A DNA stretch of 64,000 bases from Neostapfia colusana (Eukaryota > Streptophyta > Magnoliopsida > Poales > Poaceae), in contig JASWHV010000002.1 of NCBI GenBank assembly GCA_030760725.1, positions 65,031,900 to 65,095,899 of the forward strand. Reading direction: 5' to 3'. The translations under genes were made by a program, and so were the position numbers. This document shows positions 22,429 to 32,522 of the stretch, piece after piece (position 1 is the stretch's first letter; each line of letters opens with the position of its first letter). The notes beneath the pieces were generated by a model. It worked only from the letters and a program-made list of their open reading frames with translations. It was not told where the DNA came from and ran no database searches.

Positions 22429-22446
22429 AATCTCGTCCTCGAGATT
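22429..22446. repeat. Inverted repeat beside A's polypurine tract
   Basis: Perfect 7-base arms AATCTCG / CGAGATT with a 4-base loop, between the integrase stop and the polypurine tract. An equivalent repeat occurs in C (57636-57652), and one-mismatch forms occur in G and H. Confidence 0.7.
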
Positions 22447-22453
22447 GGTGGTT

Positions 22454-23719
22454 CTAAGAAAACAATTCCGGAAATTGTGCCTTGAGCTCGTCTTCCCGCT
22501 CCAAGGTGGCTTCCTCTTCTGAATGATGCTTCCACTGCACCTTGCACATCCGGATTCTTTTATTTCTGGTGATGCGTTCCATTGTCTCCAAAATCTTGTG
22601 TGGTTGCTCGGCATAAGACAAATCCTCAGCTACGTCCACTTCATTCATGGGTAACACCTCTTCAAGCGTCCTCAGGCATTTCTTGAGTTGTGACACATGG
22701 AATACATCGTGCACATCCGATAGACGAGCCGGTAATTCTAGTTGATACGCCACTTCGCCTTTCCTTTCTAGAACTTGAAAGGGTCCGATGTATCGAGGTG
22801 ACAACTTCCCTTTCACCTTGAACCGACGAAGTCCTATGATAGGAGACACCTTGAGATAGACATAGTCTCCCACGTTGAAAACGAGCTCTCTTCTTCGTAC
22901 ATCGGCATAGCTCTTTTGGCGTGTCTGTGCTATCCTCAAATTGTTGCGAATTTCCCTCACCTTCGCCTCGGCTTCTTGTAGTACTTCTGGACCAAACACT
23001 TTACTTTCCCCTGTTTGGTTCCAAAATAGGGGAGTTCTGCACTTCCTCCCGTACAAGGCTTCAAACGGTGACATCTTCATACTAGCTTGATAGCTGTTGT
23101 TATAGGAAAACTCCGCATACGGTAAGTTCTTGTCCCAACTCCTATTGTTTTTGAGTGCACATGCCCTCAGCATATCTTCAAGGATCTGATTGGTTCTCTC
23201 CGTCTGCCCGTCAGTTTGGGGATGATAGGCAGAGCTGAAACTTAGATGGGTTCCCATGGTTTCATGCAACTTCTGCCAAAACCTCGAGGTGAACTGTGTC
23301 CCTCGGTACGACACTATCTTCTTCGGCACTCCATGGTAACACACGATCCTTGACATGTATAACTCCGCCAATTCGGATCCACTGTAGCTTCCCTTTACGG
23401 GGATGAAGTGAGCTACCTTGGTTAGCCTATCAATGATGACCCATATCGAATCATACCCTGATTGTGTCCTAGGCAATCCCACGATGAAATCCATGCTGAT
23501 TTCTTCCCACTTCCATTCAGGCACTTTGAGTGGTTGCAATAATCCCGCAGGTCGTTGATGTTCTGCTTTCACCAACTGACATGTGTCACATAAGGCAACA
23601 TGTTCCGCGACATCGCGCTTCATGCCATACCACCAATACCTGCTCTTGAGGTCCTGGTACATCTTTGCACTCCCAGGATGAATGGAATAGTCAGAATCAT
23701 GAGCCTCCTTCAAAATCAA
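22454..23719 (-). pseudogene. Integrase with chromodomain-like tail of element A (active site lost)
   Basis: One open frame of about 421 codons. The HHCC zinc module is visible (EAHDSDYSIHPGSAK to CDTCQLVKAEH). In the catalytic core the first Asp is present (SMDFIVGLP) and the Glu region is present (PQTDGQTERTNQ). The second catalytic Asp, expected in SDRGTQF, reads SYRGTQF, a GAC-to-TAC change near 23310. The C-terminal part has the GPFQVLERKGEVAYQLELP and FHVSQLKKCL segments, then a chromodomain-like stretch (KRIRMCKVQWKHHSEEEATL) ending PELFS. This fits Tekay/Del chromoviruses. A one-base frameshift near 23720 separates it from RNase H. The frame is long, but the enzyme would be inactive. 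Confidence 0.88.
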
Positions 23720-23720
23720 T

Positions 23721-24395
23721 TCACGGATCTCCTTTTACTTCTGGCACACTGATTCTTTTCCCGTGCCACACCGTTCCTTGTTCATCCTCTCTAAAACCAG
23801 GAGCTTTATTTTCCTTGATGAGTTGTCTGATCTCTTGTATCTTCTCGTCATTCTTTTGACCCTCACGGATGTCTCGCTCGAGTGTGGAATCCACTTCCAT
23901 GGCGATGGTTTCACCACTATTTACCAGGCATAGATTGAGCCTTATAACCTCGTCCTTCAATTCTGTAGGCATGTCCTTCAAGCTCAACTTGTTGACCTGC
24001 ACTTTCCGACTTAAAGCATCGGCCACGACGTTTGCTTTCCCAGGATGATAGTTGATGCCTACATCAAAGTCCTTGATTAGCTCTAACCATCTCCTTTGTC
24101 TGAGGTTGAGGTCTGGCTGTGTGAATATGTACTTCAAACTCTTATGATCCGTATATATCTCGGTCCTCTTCCCCATCAAATAGTGCCGCCAAATTTTCAA
24201 CGCGTGTACCACTGCGGCTAGTTCTAGGTCATGTGTAGGATAGTTCTTCTCGTGCTTCCGAAGCTGTCGGGATGCATATACCACGACATGCCCTTCTTGC
24301 ATGAGAACACATCCCAACCCGTTTCCAGAGGCATCGCAGTACACCGTGAAATTCTTCTGCATATCTGGCATAACCAACACTGGGGCTGTTGTCAA
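23721..24395 (-). pseudogene. RNase H of element A
   Basis: The frame holds YCDASGNGLGCVLMQ, LELAAVVHALKIWRHYL and YTDHKSLKYIF, so the expected acidic residues are in place. It ends in the linker leading to integrase. It is separated from RT by a CAG-to-TAG stop (after the TSF residues, about 24408) in the same frame, and from integrase by a frameshift near 23720. Confidence 0.85.
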
Positions 24396-24410
24396 TCTTT
24401 TCTTTAGCTC

Positions 24411-25330
24411 CTAAAAACTCGTCTCGCGCTGTGGCATCCATGTGAATGTGATTCCCTTCTCCAACAGTTTGGTGAGGGGTCTCGAGATCTTAGAGAATCC
24501 CTCAATAAACCATCGATAGTATCCAGCCAATCCCAAGAAGCTTCGAACTTCCCCGACATTTTCAGGGGTCTTCCACTTCTGTATATCCTCGATTTTGGCA
24601 GGATCCACGGAGATTCCTCCCTCCGAGATTATATGTCCTAAGAAGGGAACTCTTTTCAGCCAAAACTCACACTTGCTCAACTTGGCATATAGTTGGTGTT
24701 CTCTCAGCCTCTGCAACACCAACCTTAGATGTTTCTCATGTTCTTCTTCATCTTTGGAGAAGACGAGAATGTCATCTGTGAAAACCACCACAAATTTGTC
24801 CAGATATTCCATGAATACCTTGTTCATGAGATACATGAAGTATGCCGGGGCATTAGTTAGCCCGAAAGGCATGACAGTGTATTCATACAGTCCGTACCGA
24901 GATACGAAAGCTGTCTTGGGAACATCAGATTGCTTTATCTTGAGTTGGTGGTTTCCCGACCTGAGATCAATTTTCGAGAACACACAAGCTCCCCTCAACT
25001 GATCAAACAAGTCTTCAATGCGTGGTAATGGGTACTTGTTCTTGATGGCTACCTCATTCAAGGCACGGTAATCCACGCATACCTTTGGGTTCCGTCCTTC
25101 TTGGGCACAAATATCACCGGAGCTCCCCATGGTGAGGAACTAGGACGAATATACCCCTTCTCCGTCAATTCTCTTAAATGATCCTTGAGTTCTTCTAGCT
25201 GCTTGGAGTCCATCCGATAAGGTCTCTTGTATATCGGGGCTGTTCCAGGTACTAGCTCAATTGCGAATTCCACTTCACGATCGGGAGGCATACCTGGCAA
25301 CTCCTCCGGAAAAACATCTGGATATTCCCT
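24411..25330 (-). pseudogene. Reverse transcriptase of element A (frameshifted)
   Basis: The first part (25058-25330) shows LPGMPPDREVEFAIELVPGT and SSSPWGAPVIFVPKKDGTQR. A one-base shift near 25,080 then moves the reading to 24411-25130, with CVDYRALNEVAIKNKYPLPRI, LRSGNHQLKI (usually SGYHQ), MPFGLTNAPAYFM and the catalytic FTDDILVFS (usually FIDD; the two Asp are kept). The thumb/connection follows (FLGLAGYYRWFIEGFSKI). A further frameshift near 25,330 separates it from protease. Confidence 0.87.
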
Positions 25331-26922
25331 GATGGTCCTGATTTCCTCAACTTCACCTCAACTTGATTTAATTTAATGTCCCTCCCAAGCTCGTGTATTG
25401 TTATGAACTTTACTCTTGTGCCACTAGGGTGAGTTAGTTCCATCGTTCTGGTCGAACAATGGATGATTCCTTTATGTTTTGTCAACCAATCCATACCCAA
25501 GATAATATCTATTCCTTGTGAATCTATCACTATGAGGTTAGCAGTAAATACCACCCCATTAATGTCTAGGTTCACTTTGGGACACACTTGTCTTGTCCTT
25601 ATTTCTCCACCTGGAGAGTTTACGGCTAGCATATGGTTCATTTGTGTGGTTGCTAGGTCATGCTTCTTAACAAACCCTTGAGCAATAAACGAGTGGGTAG
25701 CACCAGAATCAAACAGCAGGGTTGCAAGGTGTAAATTGGCAGGAAACTTACCAACTACCACGTCGGGTGCCTCTTGTGCTTCCTCCGTAGTGACGTGGTT
25801 CACCCGTCCTCTCATCACATTCTGCTGTTGTGGCTGCGTGGGCTTCTTCTTTGGGCACTTATGGGCATAGTGCCCAACTTCACCACAGCTAAAACATTGC
25901 ACCCCAACCTTAGGTGCCTGGCCTTTGTTGTCTTGGGGTTGGTTTGGAGGTCCCTGTACTGCTGGTCGAGGTGGATATGCGGGGCGAGGCTGCTGTACAA
26001 ACTGACGTTGTGGCTGTGCTGGTGCTGCGGGAGGCCTGTAGTTCGGGTTGTACCCTCTTGGTGCTGAGTAGGGTACCGCAGCACGGTTCGTCTGCCCTGC
26101 GGGTTCCTGCATCAGACGTGGGCGGGTGTTGCTTCCTGAGGCTTGATGTGACCACCCGACCTTCCTCTTATTCTCATTTTCCAAGGTCTTTAGCTTCCTT
26201 TCTACCACAAATGCTGTGTCCACCATCTTTTGGAAGCTTTCATACTCATTTGAGGACATTGCACACTGCATCTCTGCGGTAAGTCCCTCCACGAAACAAT
26301 CTTGTTTCTGCTCATCAGTCTCTATGTCCCGTGGGGCATAGCGGGATAGTTGAGTAAATTTAGTGAGGTATTCCCTCACCGTCATGTTTCCCTGCTGCAG
26401 TCCCAAGAACTCCTTCCTCTTGTTTTTGAGTTCACCTCGTGGGATGTAATGGTTGCGGAAGCTACGCTTGAACTCCTCCCAAGTGATGTTCTCAGGGTCA
26501 TGATGGGCAGCCACGTAGGCGGTCCACCAATCAGCAGCAGGTCCATGCAATTGATGAGAGGCAAACAGCACCCTCTCATACCCTTGGCACTGTATGATCC
26601 TCATCTTGCTCTCAATGGTCTTAAGCCAATCATCTGCCTCCAGAGGTTCAGCAGCACTTGCAAACTTTGGAGGTTGAGTTCCTAGAAACTCACTCACCCT
26701 TGGTTGGCGTGGTGCAGCTTGTGGAGGTGGAACTTGATGCAAGTTGGCCACCACTTGAGTCAAGTTCTGGATGAGCTGATTCTGATTCTCCAGCATTTGG
26801 TGGAGGGGATCAACTCCTTCACGGCGACCACCCCGGTCCTGGCCTCCAGAAAGATGAGGGTTGCATGCCTCATCGTTGTTGTTGGCGGGGTTGGCAGCAC
26901 GTCCTTTTCCTCTTCCGGCCAT
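25252..26922 (-). CDS. Gag and aspartic protease of element A
   Basis: This is an open frame of 556 codons. The ATG at 26922 directly follows CTGTCAG, a splice-acceptor-like site. The N-terminus is basic and Gly-rich (MAGRGKGRA), with a short coiled coil near residues 40-65. The gypsy capsid region (residues 80-240) has LEADDWLKTIESKM, DWWTAYVAAHH and TVREYLTKFTQLSRYAP. A P/Q-rich linker follows, then a CCHC zinc knuckle at about 343-356 (CFSCGEVGHYAHKC). The protease has an intact LFDSGATHSF at about 402-411 and an LGMDWL motif. The last roughly 30 residues are out of frame because of a frameshift near 25,330, so translation stops before RT. This is the best preserved gag in the window; the protein would be made if transcribed. 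Confidence 0.85.
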   Translation of the reverse strand: MAGRGKGRAANPANNNDEACNPHLSGGQDRGGRREGVDPLHQMLENQNQLIQNLTQVVANLHQVPPPQAAPRQPRVSEFLGTQPPKFASAAEPLEADDWLKTIESKMRIIQCQGYERVLFASHQLHGPAADWWTAYVAAHHDPENITWEEFKRSFRNHYIPRGELKNKRKEFLGLQQGNMTVREYLTKFTQLSRYAPRDIETDEQKQDCFVEGLTAEMQCAMSSNEYESFQKMVDTAFVVERKLKTLENENKRKVGWSHQASGSNTRPRLMQEPAGQTNRAAVPYSAPRGYNPNYRPPAAPAQPQRQFVQQPRPAYPPRPAVQGPPNQPQDNKGQAPKVGVQCFSCGEVGHYAHKCPKKKPTQPQQQNVMRGRVNHVTTEEAQEAPDVVVGKFPANLHLATLLFDSGATHSFIAQGFVKKHDLATTQMNHMLAVNSPGGEIRTRQVCPKVNLDINGVVFTANLIVIDSQGIDIILGMDWLTKHKGIIHCSTRTMELTHPSGTRVKFITIHELGRDIKLNQVEVKLRKSGPSGNIQMFFRRSCQVCLPIVKWNSQLS

Positions 26923-27227
26923 CTGACAGAATCAACCAATGTTAATTTGAAAGCATTTAGTATCATCTTACTACTTTCATTTGTTTGTACTTTTGAAGTG
27001 TTGAGGCTTTGTTATACTTTTTTGAGAGTTTATTTCTCACACAAAAATAGATGCAATATTATTTCATGTGGGTTCACACACCAAAGCAAAACAATCTAAA
27101 GACGAGGCTGTGGACAATTGCTCATGGCTTCCACAACTCACGTCACACACCAAGCATTAACACACCATTAACTTAACGTACCGACTCGACTATTCGACAT
27201 CTTGCTAACTAAGGGAAAGACTCTACA
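26923..27227 (-). other. Spacer between the pre-gag ORF and gag in element A
   Basis: About 300 AT-rich bases without an open frame of note. The gag-proximal end reads GGTTGATTCTGTCAG directly before the gag ATG. Confidence 0.5.
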
Positions 27228-28007
27228 CTACTCGTTTTCTTGAGCTGGCTCCTCGGGATCTTCCTCATCATTTCGGCTGCCTTCTGACTCTGCTTTGGGC
27301 GGGGATGCTGCTGGTGGAGAAGTGCGACGACGCCTGATCGCTAGGCGATTTGGTGAGTCAGGAGTCCTTGTATCATTCACGGTGACACACAGTTCATTCC
27401 CATCTCCTCTTTCTCTCGCCCTCAAGCAGGCTCGAAGAAACGGCTCGGTTTCCTTCAGGGTGTCACGAACATCCTGAAGCTCCTGCTGACACTCCTGCAG
27501 TCGAGTGCAGAGCATAGCAGCATTCTCCAAGCACAAGTCCATGTGCTCATGGGAAGTCCCTTGCTGCACTGGCGGGTACTTGTACTCCGTGGTACCACTC
27601 TCACGCTGGAGGACATACATGTACTCAGTCCTGTCCAGGTGGCGACGATAGATGTGGCTCTGGCAGGTGATGGCCTCCCAGGTGACATCCTTCTCCGCAT
27701 CGACTTGTGTCGCTCTACAGGCTGGAGAGCGGTGGATCTTAAGCAGCTGATTTTCGTGTATAATCCTCATCTCTGAACTCCATTCTTCCCTCTTCTCACG
27801 GATGGTCTTGGTGGAGTTATAGCGGATGATTAGCTTGCCCGTATTGCCGGCGGCTTCGAGCATACGTCGAAGACGGTGCAACAAGCCTCCTACTGCCAAT
27901 CCGTAGGAAAGGTACGTCACCGGACGGCTCTCCTCTCTTTGGGCAAGGGCAACTACGGGAACTCTCCCTCCTGTGGACTTGCGAGCGGTGCGAATCATGC
28001 GAACCAT
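27228..28007 (-). CDS. Pre-gag ORF (ORF0) of element A, unknown function
   Basis: An intact frame of 259 codons on the same strand as, and upstream of, gag. The ATG at 28007 directly follows TTTTTGTTTTAG, a strong 3' splice-acceptor-like sequence. The N-terminus is basic (MVRMIRTARKS), followed by a globular-looking region (VTYLSYGLAVGGLLHRLRRML, WEAITCQSHIYRRHLDR). A heptad-like coiled coil lies near residues 155-195 (ENAAMLCTRLQECQQELQD). An Arg-rich NLS-like patch (RLAIRRRRTSPP) and an acidic tail (NDEEDPEEPAQENE) follow. I do not recognise a named domain. It shares no obvious sequence with the B/C pre-gag ORF but has the same position and build. It is uninterrupted while pol is broken. 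Confidence 0.75.
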   Translation of the reverse strand: MVRMIRTARKSTGGRVPVVALAQREESRPVTYLSYGLAVGGLLHRLRRMLEAAGNTGKLIIRYNSTKTIREKREEWSSEMRIIHENQLLKIHRSPACRATQVDAEKDVTWEAITCQSHIYRRHLDRTEYMYVLQRESGTTEYKYPPVQQGTSHEHMDLCLENAAMLCTRLQECQQELQDVRDTLKETEPFLRACLRARERGDGNELCVTVNDTRTPDSPNRLAIRRRRTSPPAASPPKAESEGSRNDEEDPEEPAQENE

Positions 28008-28208
28008 CTAAAACAAAAAGAATTTAAACTTAGGTTAGATAAACTCTTAAACAAAAATCCTATTTTGAATGAAAATAGGGGTAAGATGAAGAAAGTGACT
28101 CATTAAATAACACTTTTCAACACACACCTTGTAAAAATAGTTTTTAAGAAAATAAGGCCCTTAAATACGTCCATTTCTACTTAGGTCCACGTTCCTACGG
28201 GCAACCTT
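28008..28208 (-). other. Leader of element A
   Basis: About 200 bases between primer site and pre-gag ORF. On the minus strand it contains ACAAG|GTGTGTG near 28127, a possible 5' splice site, and ends in a T-rich tract and TTTTAG at 28008. No gene. Confidence 0.5.
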
Positions 28209-28221
28209 GGCTCTGATACCA
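28209..28221 (-). other. Primer-binding site of element A
   Basis: Minus strand TGGTATCAGAGCC four bases inside the 5' LTR, matching initiator tRNA-Met. Confidence 0.9.
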
Positions 28222-28225
28222 CTTC

Positions 28226-31200
28226 TGTCACACCCGATTTCTCCGAAGAACAACCGAGTGAATATCACATGTATGCCAGGATCATTTTCTCACACATGTG
28301 ATGACAAATAGTGAAGCATCATTTATTACAAGCCAGGTGTCGAATATAAATAAGTCTTACATAGCAAATGTCTCGATGGAAAATAATAAGTTCATCACAA
28401 GTAAATAAACTAGCAGCGGAATAATTATTCTTGTGGGCTCCGTCACAGGAGTTGCCCGGGGGACTCCATGAACCTAGAAGCCTTCTTCGGGTCCAAAGTC
28501 TTGATCAGTAAACACCACATCATTCTCTTGACCTGAGTAGCAATATAAACCAACAAATATGCAAGGTTGAGTACCGATGGTACTCAGCAAGTGTGGGAAA
28601 GTAATGTCATGCATGGCTAGAACAAGGGGAGGTTGAACTCATGGTTAAAGCACTACGCAATTATTGCCTACCACCTTAGCTTATTAAGCACCTACATTAC
28701 TACACAGGTGAAATGGTCCCAATCTCCCATCCCCTCATCATAATCAAATAACCATAACATCATTTCCAATGTTAAGCTCCCCGCTTAACATCCTCAACTT
28801 CCAAAACCATCAATCTTCTAATCATGAATAAGTCCAAGCCGCTCTTGACCGTGAGCACGACTGTCATGACAGTTTTGACTTTGCAGAGTTTGCACCACTG
28901 TACCCACATGTAGTGATTTCATCCCCCGTTGCCGGGTGGACTAAAAGAACCTCCATTATGCCAGTGGCTACGAACCACATTCACACTTCCCAGGTGTGTA
29001 GCCAGGAGATCACTACGAAGCCTTTACAAAGGGATTCCCGACGAGCGTGGGCCCACTGAGGTTTCACCCCTAACAGCATACAAGAGGCTCCAACCCTGCT
29101 GCAGTGGCCCCCCTCTTGAGCCTTGCGGTTCATATGGTAGTCCAGCTGACACCTATTCCCCGCACCATCCAACACACCCATACTACGCCGGGGATACACC
29201 TAATTAATTGGCTAAGCTGCCCCATCTCAGCATGTGGTTGGCACGGTAAAGCCAGGTTACATGCTCCATGAACCGGTCCTTAGGATCCAGGCAAGTACTA
29301 AACACAAACCCGAGTCTCGTGCACCCAGCACACAACCAAAACATCCAACTTGCCTTGATCCCTACCTCTACATAACTCACAATATCTCGTTTAAGAGTAT
29401 GGTAAAATAAACTGATGATCTTATATCCCAAATATCCCATTCTAAGCATGGCTAAGCATATGCATAATAATAAATGACATGATAAAATAAATCCCAATCC
29501 CAAGCTACAAGGGAACAAGGTAATACAATTCTAGGGAAACTTCCTAGCATGGGTTTCATATTTCAATTGACAATGCAAATAATTCTAGCTACACATCCTA
29601 GCATAGGATCAAAGTGGTCAAGGACACTTGCCTCCTTCCTGTTGCTCTTGAAATGGGTAGTCCTGATCTTGGAAAGGAATAACTTGCTCTTGAGCAGGTT
29701 CTACATCATACCATCACACATAGCAAAAGAAAAACAACAATCCATAATACATAGTTCACACTTCCACTTCATACAAACCACACATTCATATTTATGAAAG
29801 TCATTCACCATTATATGTGTTGTGGTTACTCTATGTGTGTTGATTTGTGGCTTGCATGCACTTTTAATCATGTATATATGATTCCTACTTTTGTGTTCAC
29901 ATTTATACTTACATACTATATATATGAGTTTCCAATTTAAATAAATTCCTTATATTCAATTACTACACCTTTTAACTACCAAGTATGCATGAAAGTTATT
30001 TTCCTCCTCCATATGTGTCTTCAGAATTTCTACCAACCCTAAACTGAATTATTTGGATTTTATAACTCCATTTATCATTTACTAGTTGCTATATTTTCAG
30101 ATTTATTTCCTATGCCTAAACGTGAACTTTATTATGAAAATAACAAGACACATCATCTAAACAGAATAGGTTCTGATCTAAAATATTTATTAATATATTT
30201 TAGACCTTTTCCTCTGATGTAAACTATTTTACAATTATTTTCCCTATTTTCCAGAACTATTCTTTACTTAAAAATGTGTCCCTAAATGTGAATAATAAAT
30301 TAAACAGATTCACTTCAGCCCAAAATATATTTTTATCTCACTCCAAAGTTTTCTAAATACTGAGAAAGTTTTTAATTTAATTTTGACAATATGTTTGTCC
30401 CACTTTTTACATTTTAAACACTAGCCACATATTCAATTTCCAAAATTAAATATTAAACAGGGCTAAAAAGGTAAACTCACCCCACTACAGGGTCTATAAT
30501 AGTATTTTAACAATTTTCAGGGGTCTAGCTATACATAACAGAGGATTTTTTCCTAATTTTTATTAAGTCCAGGGGCTAAAACTGATTTTTAAATGAATTT
30601 ACATGATTTTCTGAAGTTCTAGGGGCTAGATCAGAAGTTTCCGGGGCTAGCTCTTATTTCCCGAGAACCCCAGGGGGTAGCACGTAAGATTTCCAGTCTT
30701 TATAACGCGCGGCTGACGTGGACCGTCCGATTTAAAACAGACGGCTGAGATTATAACGTCGCACCGGTACGTGGGGATTTAAATTCTACCGTGCGATTTA
30801 AAATAGACGGCGCACAAGCGGCCACGTCGCTCTGATCGAGCGCGGGCGGCGCTGCCCGGTGGAGCACGGCGGCGGGAAGCGGTGATCTCGCCAGAGTGTT
30901 TCGGATCTTCGTAAATTCTTCCAAAAACTGTGATTTTATGGCATAGATCGGTGGAGGGGAGGTCAGGGATCTCACCTCGGGGGTTTTCTTGAGCTCGGAG
31001 GTCCTGGAAGGCGATCGGCGACGAGGTCCGAAGTGAAACCACAGCGAGGCTCGTCGGCGCTGTGTTTGAACCGCAAGTCACCGAGTTTTCTGCACCTGCA
31101 GGGTTCCCCAGAGGCGGTGGATCAAGACCAGCGAGTTAGATCGGAATTTCCGAGCTTAGATCGGCTAGAATTCGCCGGAGAAGGCTCAGGTTCTCACCGG

Positions 31201-31658
31201 AGTAAAAACGGCGGATCGCGTGGGAAAAACAGAACGAGGCCGGGGTTTTTATAGACAGGGGAGGGCGGCGGGTTTGTTTAGATCGAGTGGGAGTCCTCCG
31301 GAACCAGAATTCTGCCGGAAATCCGGTCGGGTGCGATCGCGCGCGCGCGGGTGAACAGTCCGAGTTTCGGACGATCGGGGGTTAGGCATGACAGGTGGGT
31401 CCCACCTGTCCGAGAGAGAGAGCGCGGGCACGCGGCTGCGGGCTGGCTGGGGGCAGGGTGGGCCGGCTGGTGGGTTTCGGCCCACTGGCCGGTTTTTTTC
31501 TGTTTTCCTTTTTCTTTTTCTATTTCTTTTCTATTTTGAGTTTAATTTGAATTCCTGTTTGAATTTGAATTATTGCAAAACATGCAATACGTCCAAAAAT
31601 TTTTAAATTCCCCTCTTAACATGATTTAGGGTCTTAACAAGATTTTTGGGGTGTTACA
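28226..31658 (-). repeat. 5' LTR of element A
   Basis: This 3433-bp LTR is the partner of 18993-22408, very similar throughout. A 10-15 base segment near 30850 (GCTGCCCGGTGGA region) is absent from the left copy. TATA box at 31246-31254. Confidence 0.92.
31246..31254 (-). promoter_or_regulatory. TATA box in A's 5' LTR
   Basis: CTATAAAAA on the minus strand. Expected promoter for A, upstream of the primer site. Confidence 0.65.
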
Positions 31659-31663
31659 CCCCA
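31659..31663. other. Right target-site duplication of element A (cccca)
   Basis: Matches 18988-18992. Confidence 0.9.
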
Positions 31664-32522
31664 CTAAATGAGCAACCTCATTTTAAAACTTGATGGGTTT
31701 TGATCAAAAGTACTAAAACTTCGATGTAACTTCTTCCCTTAATCAGAATGTTCAAAGTTAACAAGTTTTCAACTTATAGAATACTAAGGACAGAGTTCCC
31801 TGTTTTTAGCTGAATTAATGCTGAAGTTAAAAAGAGGTTAGAGGTTGAGTTCTTTCGAGGTTGGGGTCATATGATACATTTCTGGAAAGCTTTGGGAGAG
31901 CTTTACAACTTTTCTGTTGGTGTCCAGAGGTGTTTAATCCCTTAACCAGTCGAAAAATGCAGTAGAGTTGAAGCTGTCCAGATAACATGGCAGAGCAAAC
32001 ACTCTCTGTAACTCTCTGTAAATTGAGCATAACTTCCTGCACAAAAAATCTAAAAATAGAAAACGAGGTAGTTATGAAAATTTCATGAGATGGGTTACAA
32101 CTTTGTAATAGAAAGTTTTGTCAAAATTGGTGTAGAATTAACTGGAATTCTTGGATCAAATCAGTACCTCAAGCAGGGAGGTGCTGTCCAAATTTCTCCA
32201 GAAATTCTGTCAAATTAAACATCTCATAACTTTTGAACCAGGACAGATCTTAGGCCAAGCAAATACTTTCTGCGAAGATATTGAAGTTAGCTTTAACTTT
32301 TATGTTGAGCTTCAGAATTGGTTCTGATTTAGCATGGTCTAAATCAGGTTGAAATGGAAACTGGTCAGGGTTGTCAGTTTGGGCAGCAAACCAGCAGTCA
32401 AATTTGTCTAAGTTTGAATTGTGTTTCCAAGTTTTATGAGTTCAATGACATGTCTTAATGTAATAACTCAATGGTTTACTATTGAAATGAATATTTGACC
32501 TTTTTCAAATATGTTTCTACAG
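31664..32522 (+). other. Leader of element B, second part; ends in an acceptor-like site
   Basis: Non-coding leader resuming after A, homologous in reverse complement to C's leader (63480-64000), sharing for example the CTCTCTGTAAATTGAGCATAAC region. It ends TTTTTCAAATATGTTTCTACAG immediately before the ATG at 32523. No gene is seen. Confidence 0.6.

Larger units (their letters stand above)
18993..31658 (-). mobile_element. Element A: Tekay/Del-like Ty3/gypsy retrotransposon with pre-gag ORF, complete but broken
   Basis: A is 12.7 kb with 3.4-kb LTRs (18993-22408 and 28226-31658) ending TGTCACACC...GTGTTACA. It has a cccca target duplication, an initiator-Met primer site and a polypurine tract. 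The order on the minus strand is pre-gag ORF, gag, protease, RT, RNase H, integrase and a chromodomain-like tail. The LTRs differ at about 6 of the first 400 positions, plus a 10-15 base indel near 30850, so it is fairly young. It is a different family from B, C, E, G and H. Large LTRs with an ORF before gag recall rice RIRE3/RIRE8-type elements (recalled from memory, not checked). Confidence 0.92.
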
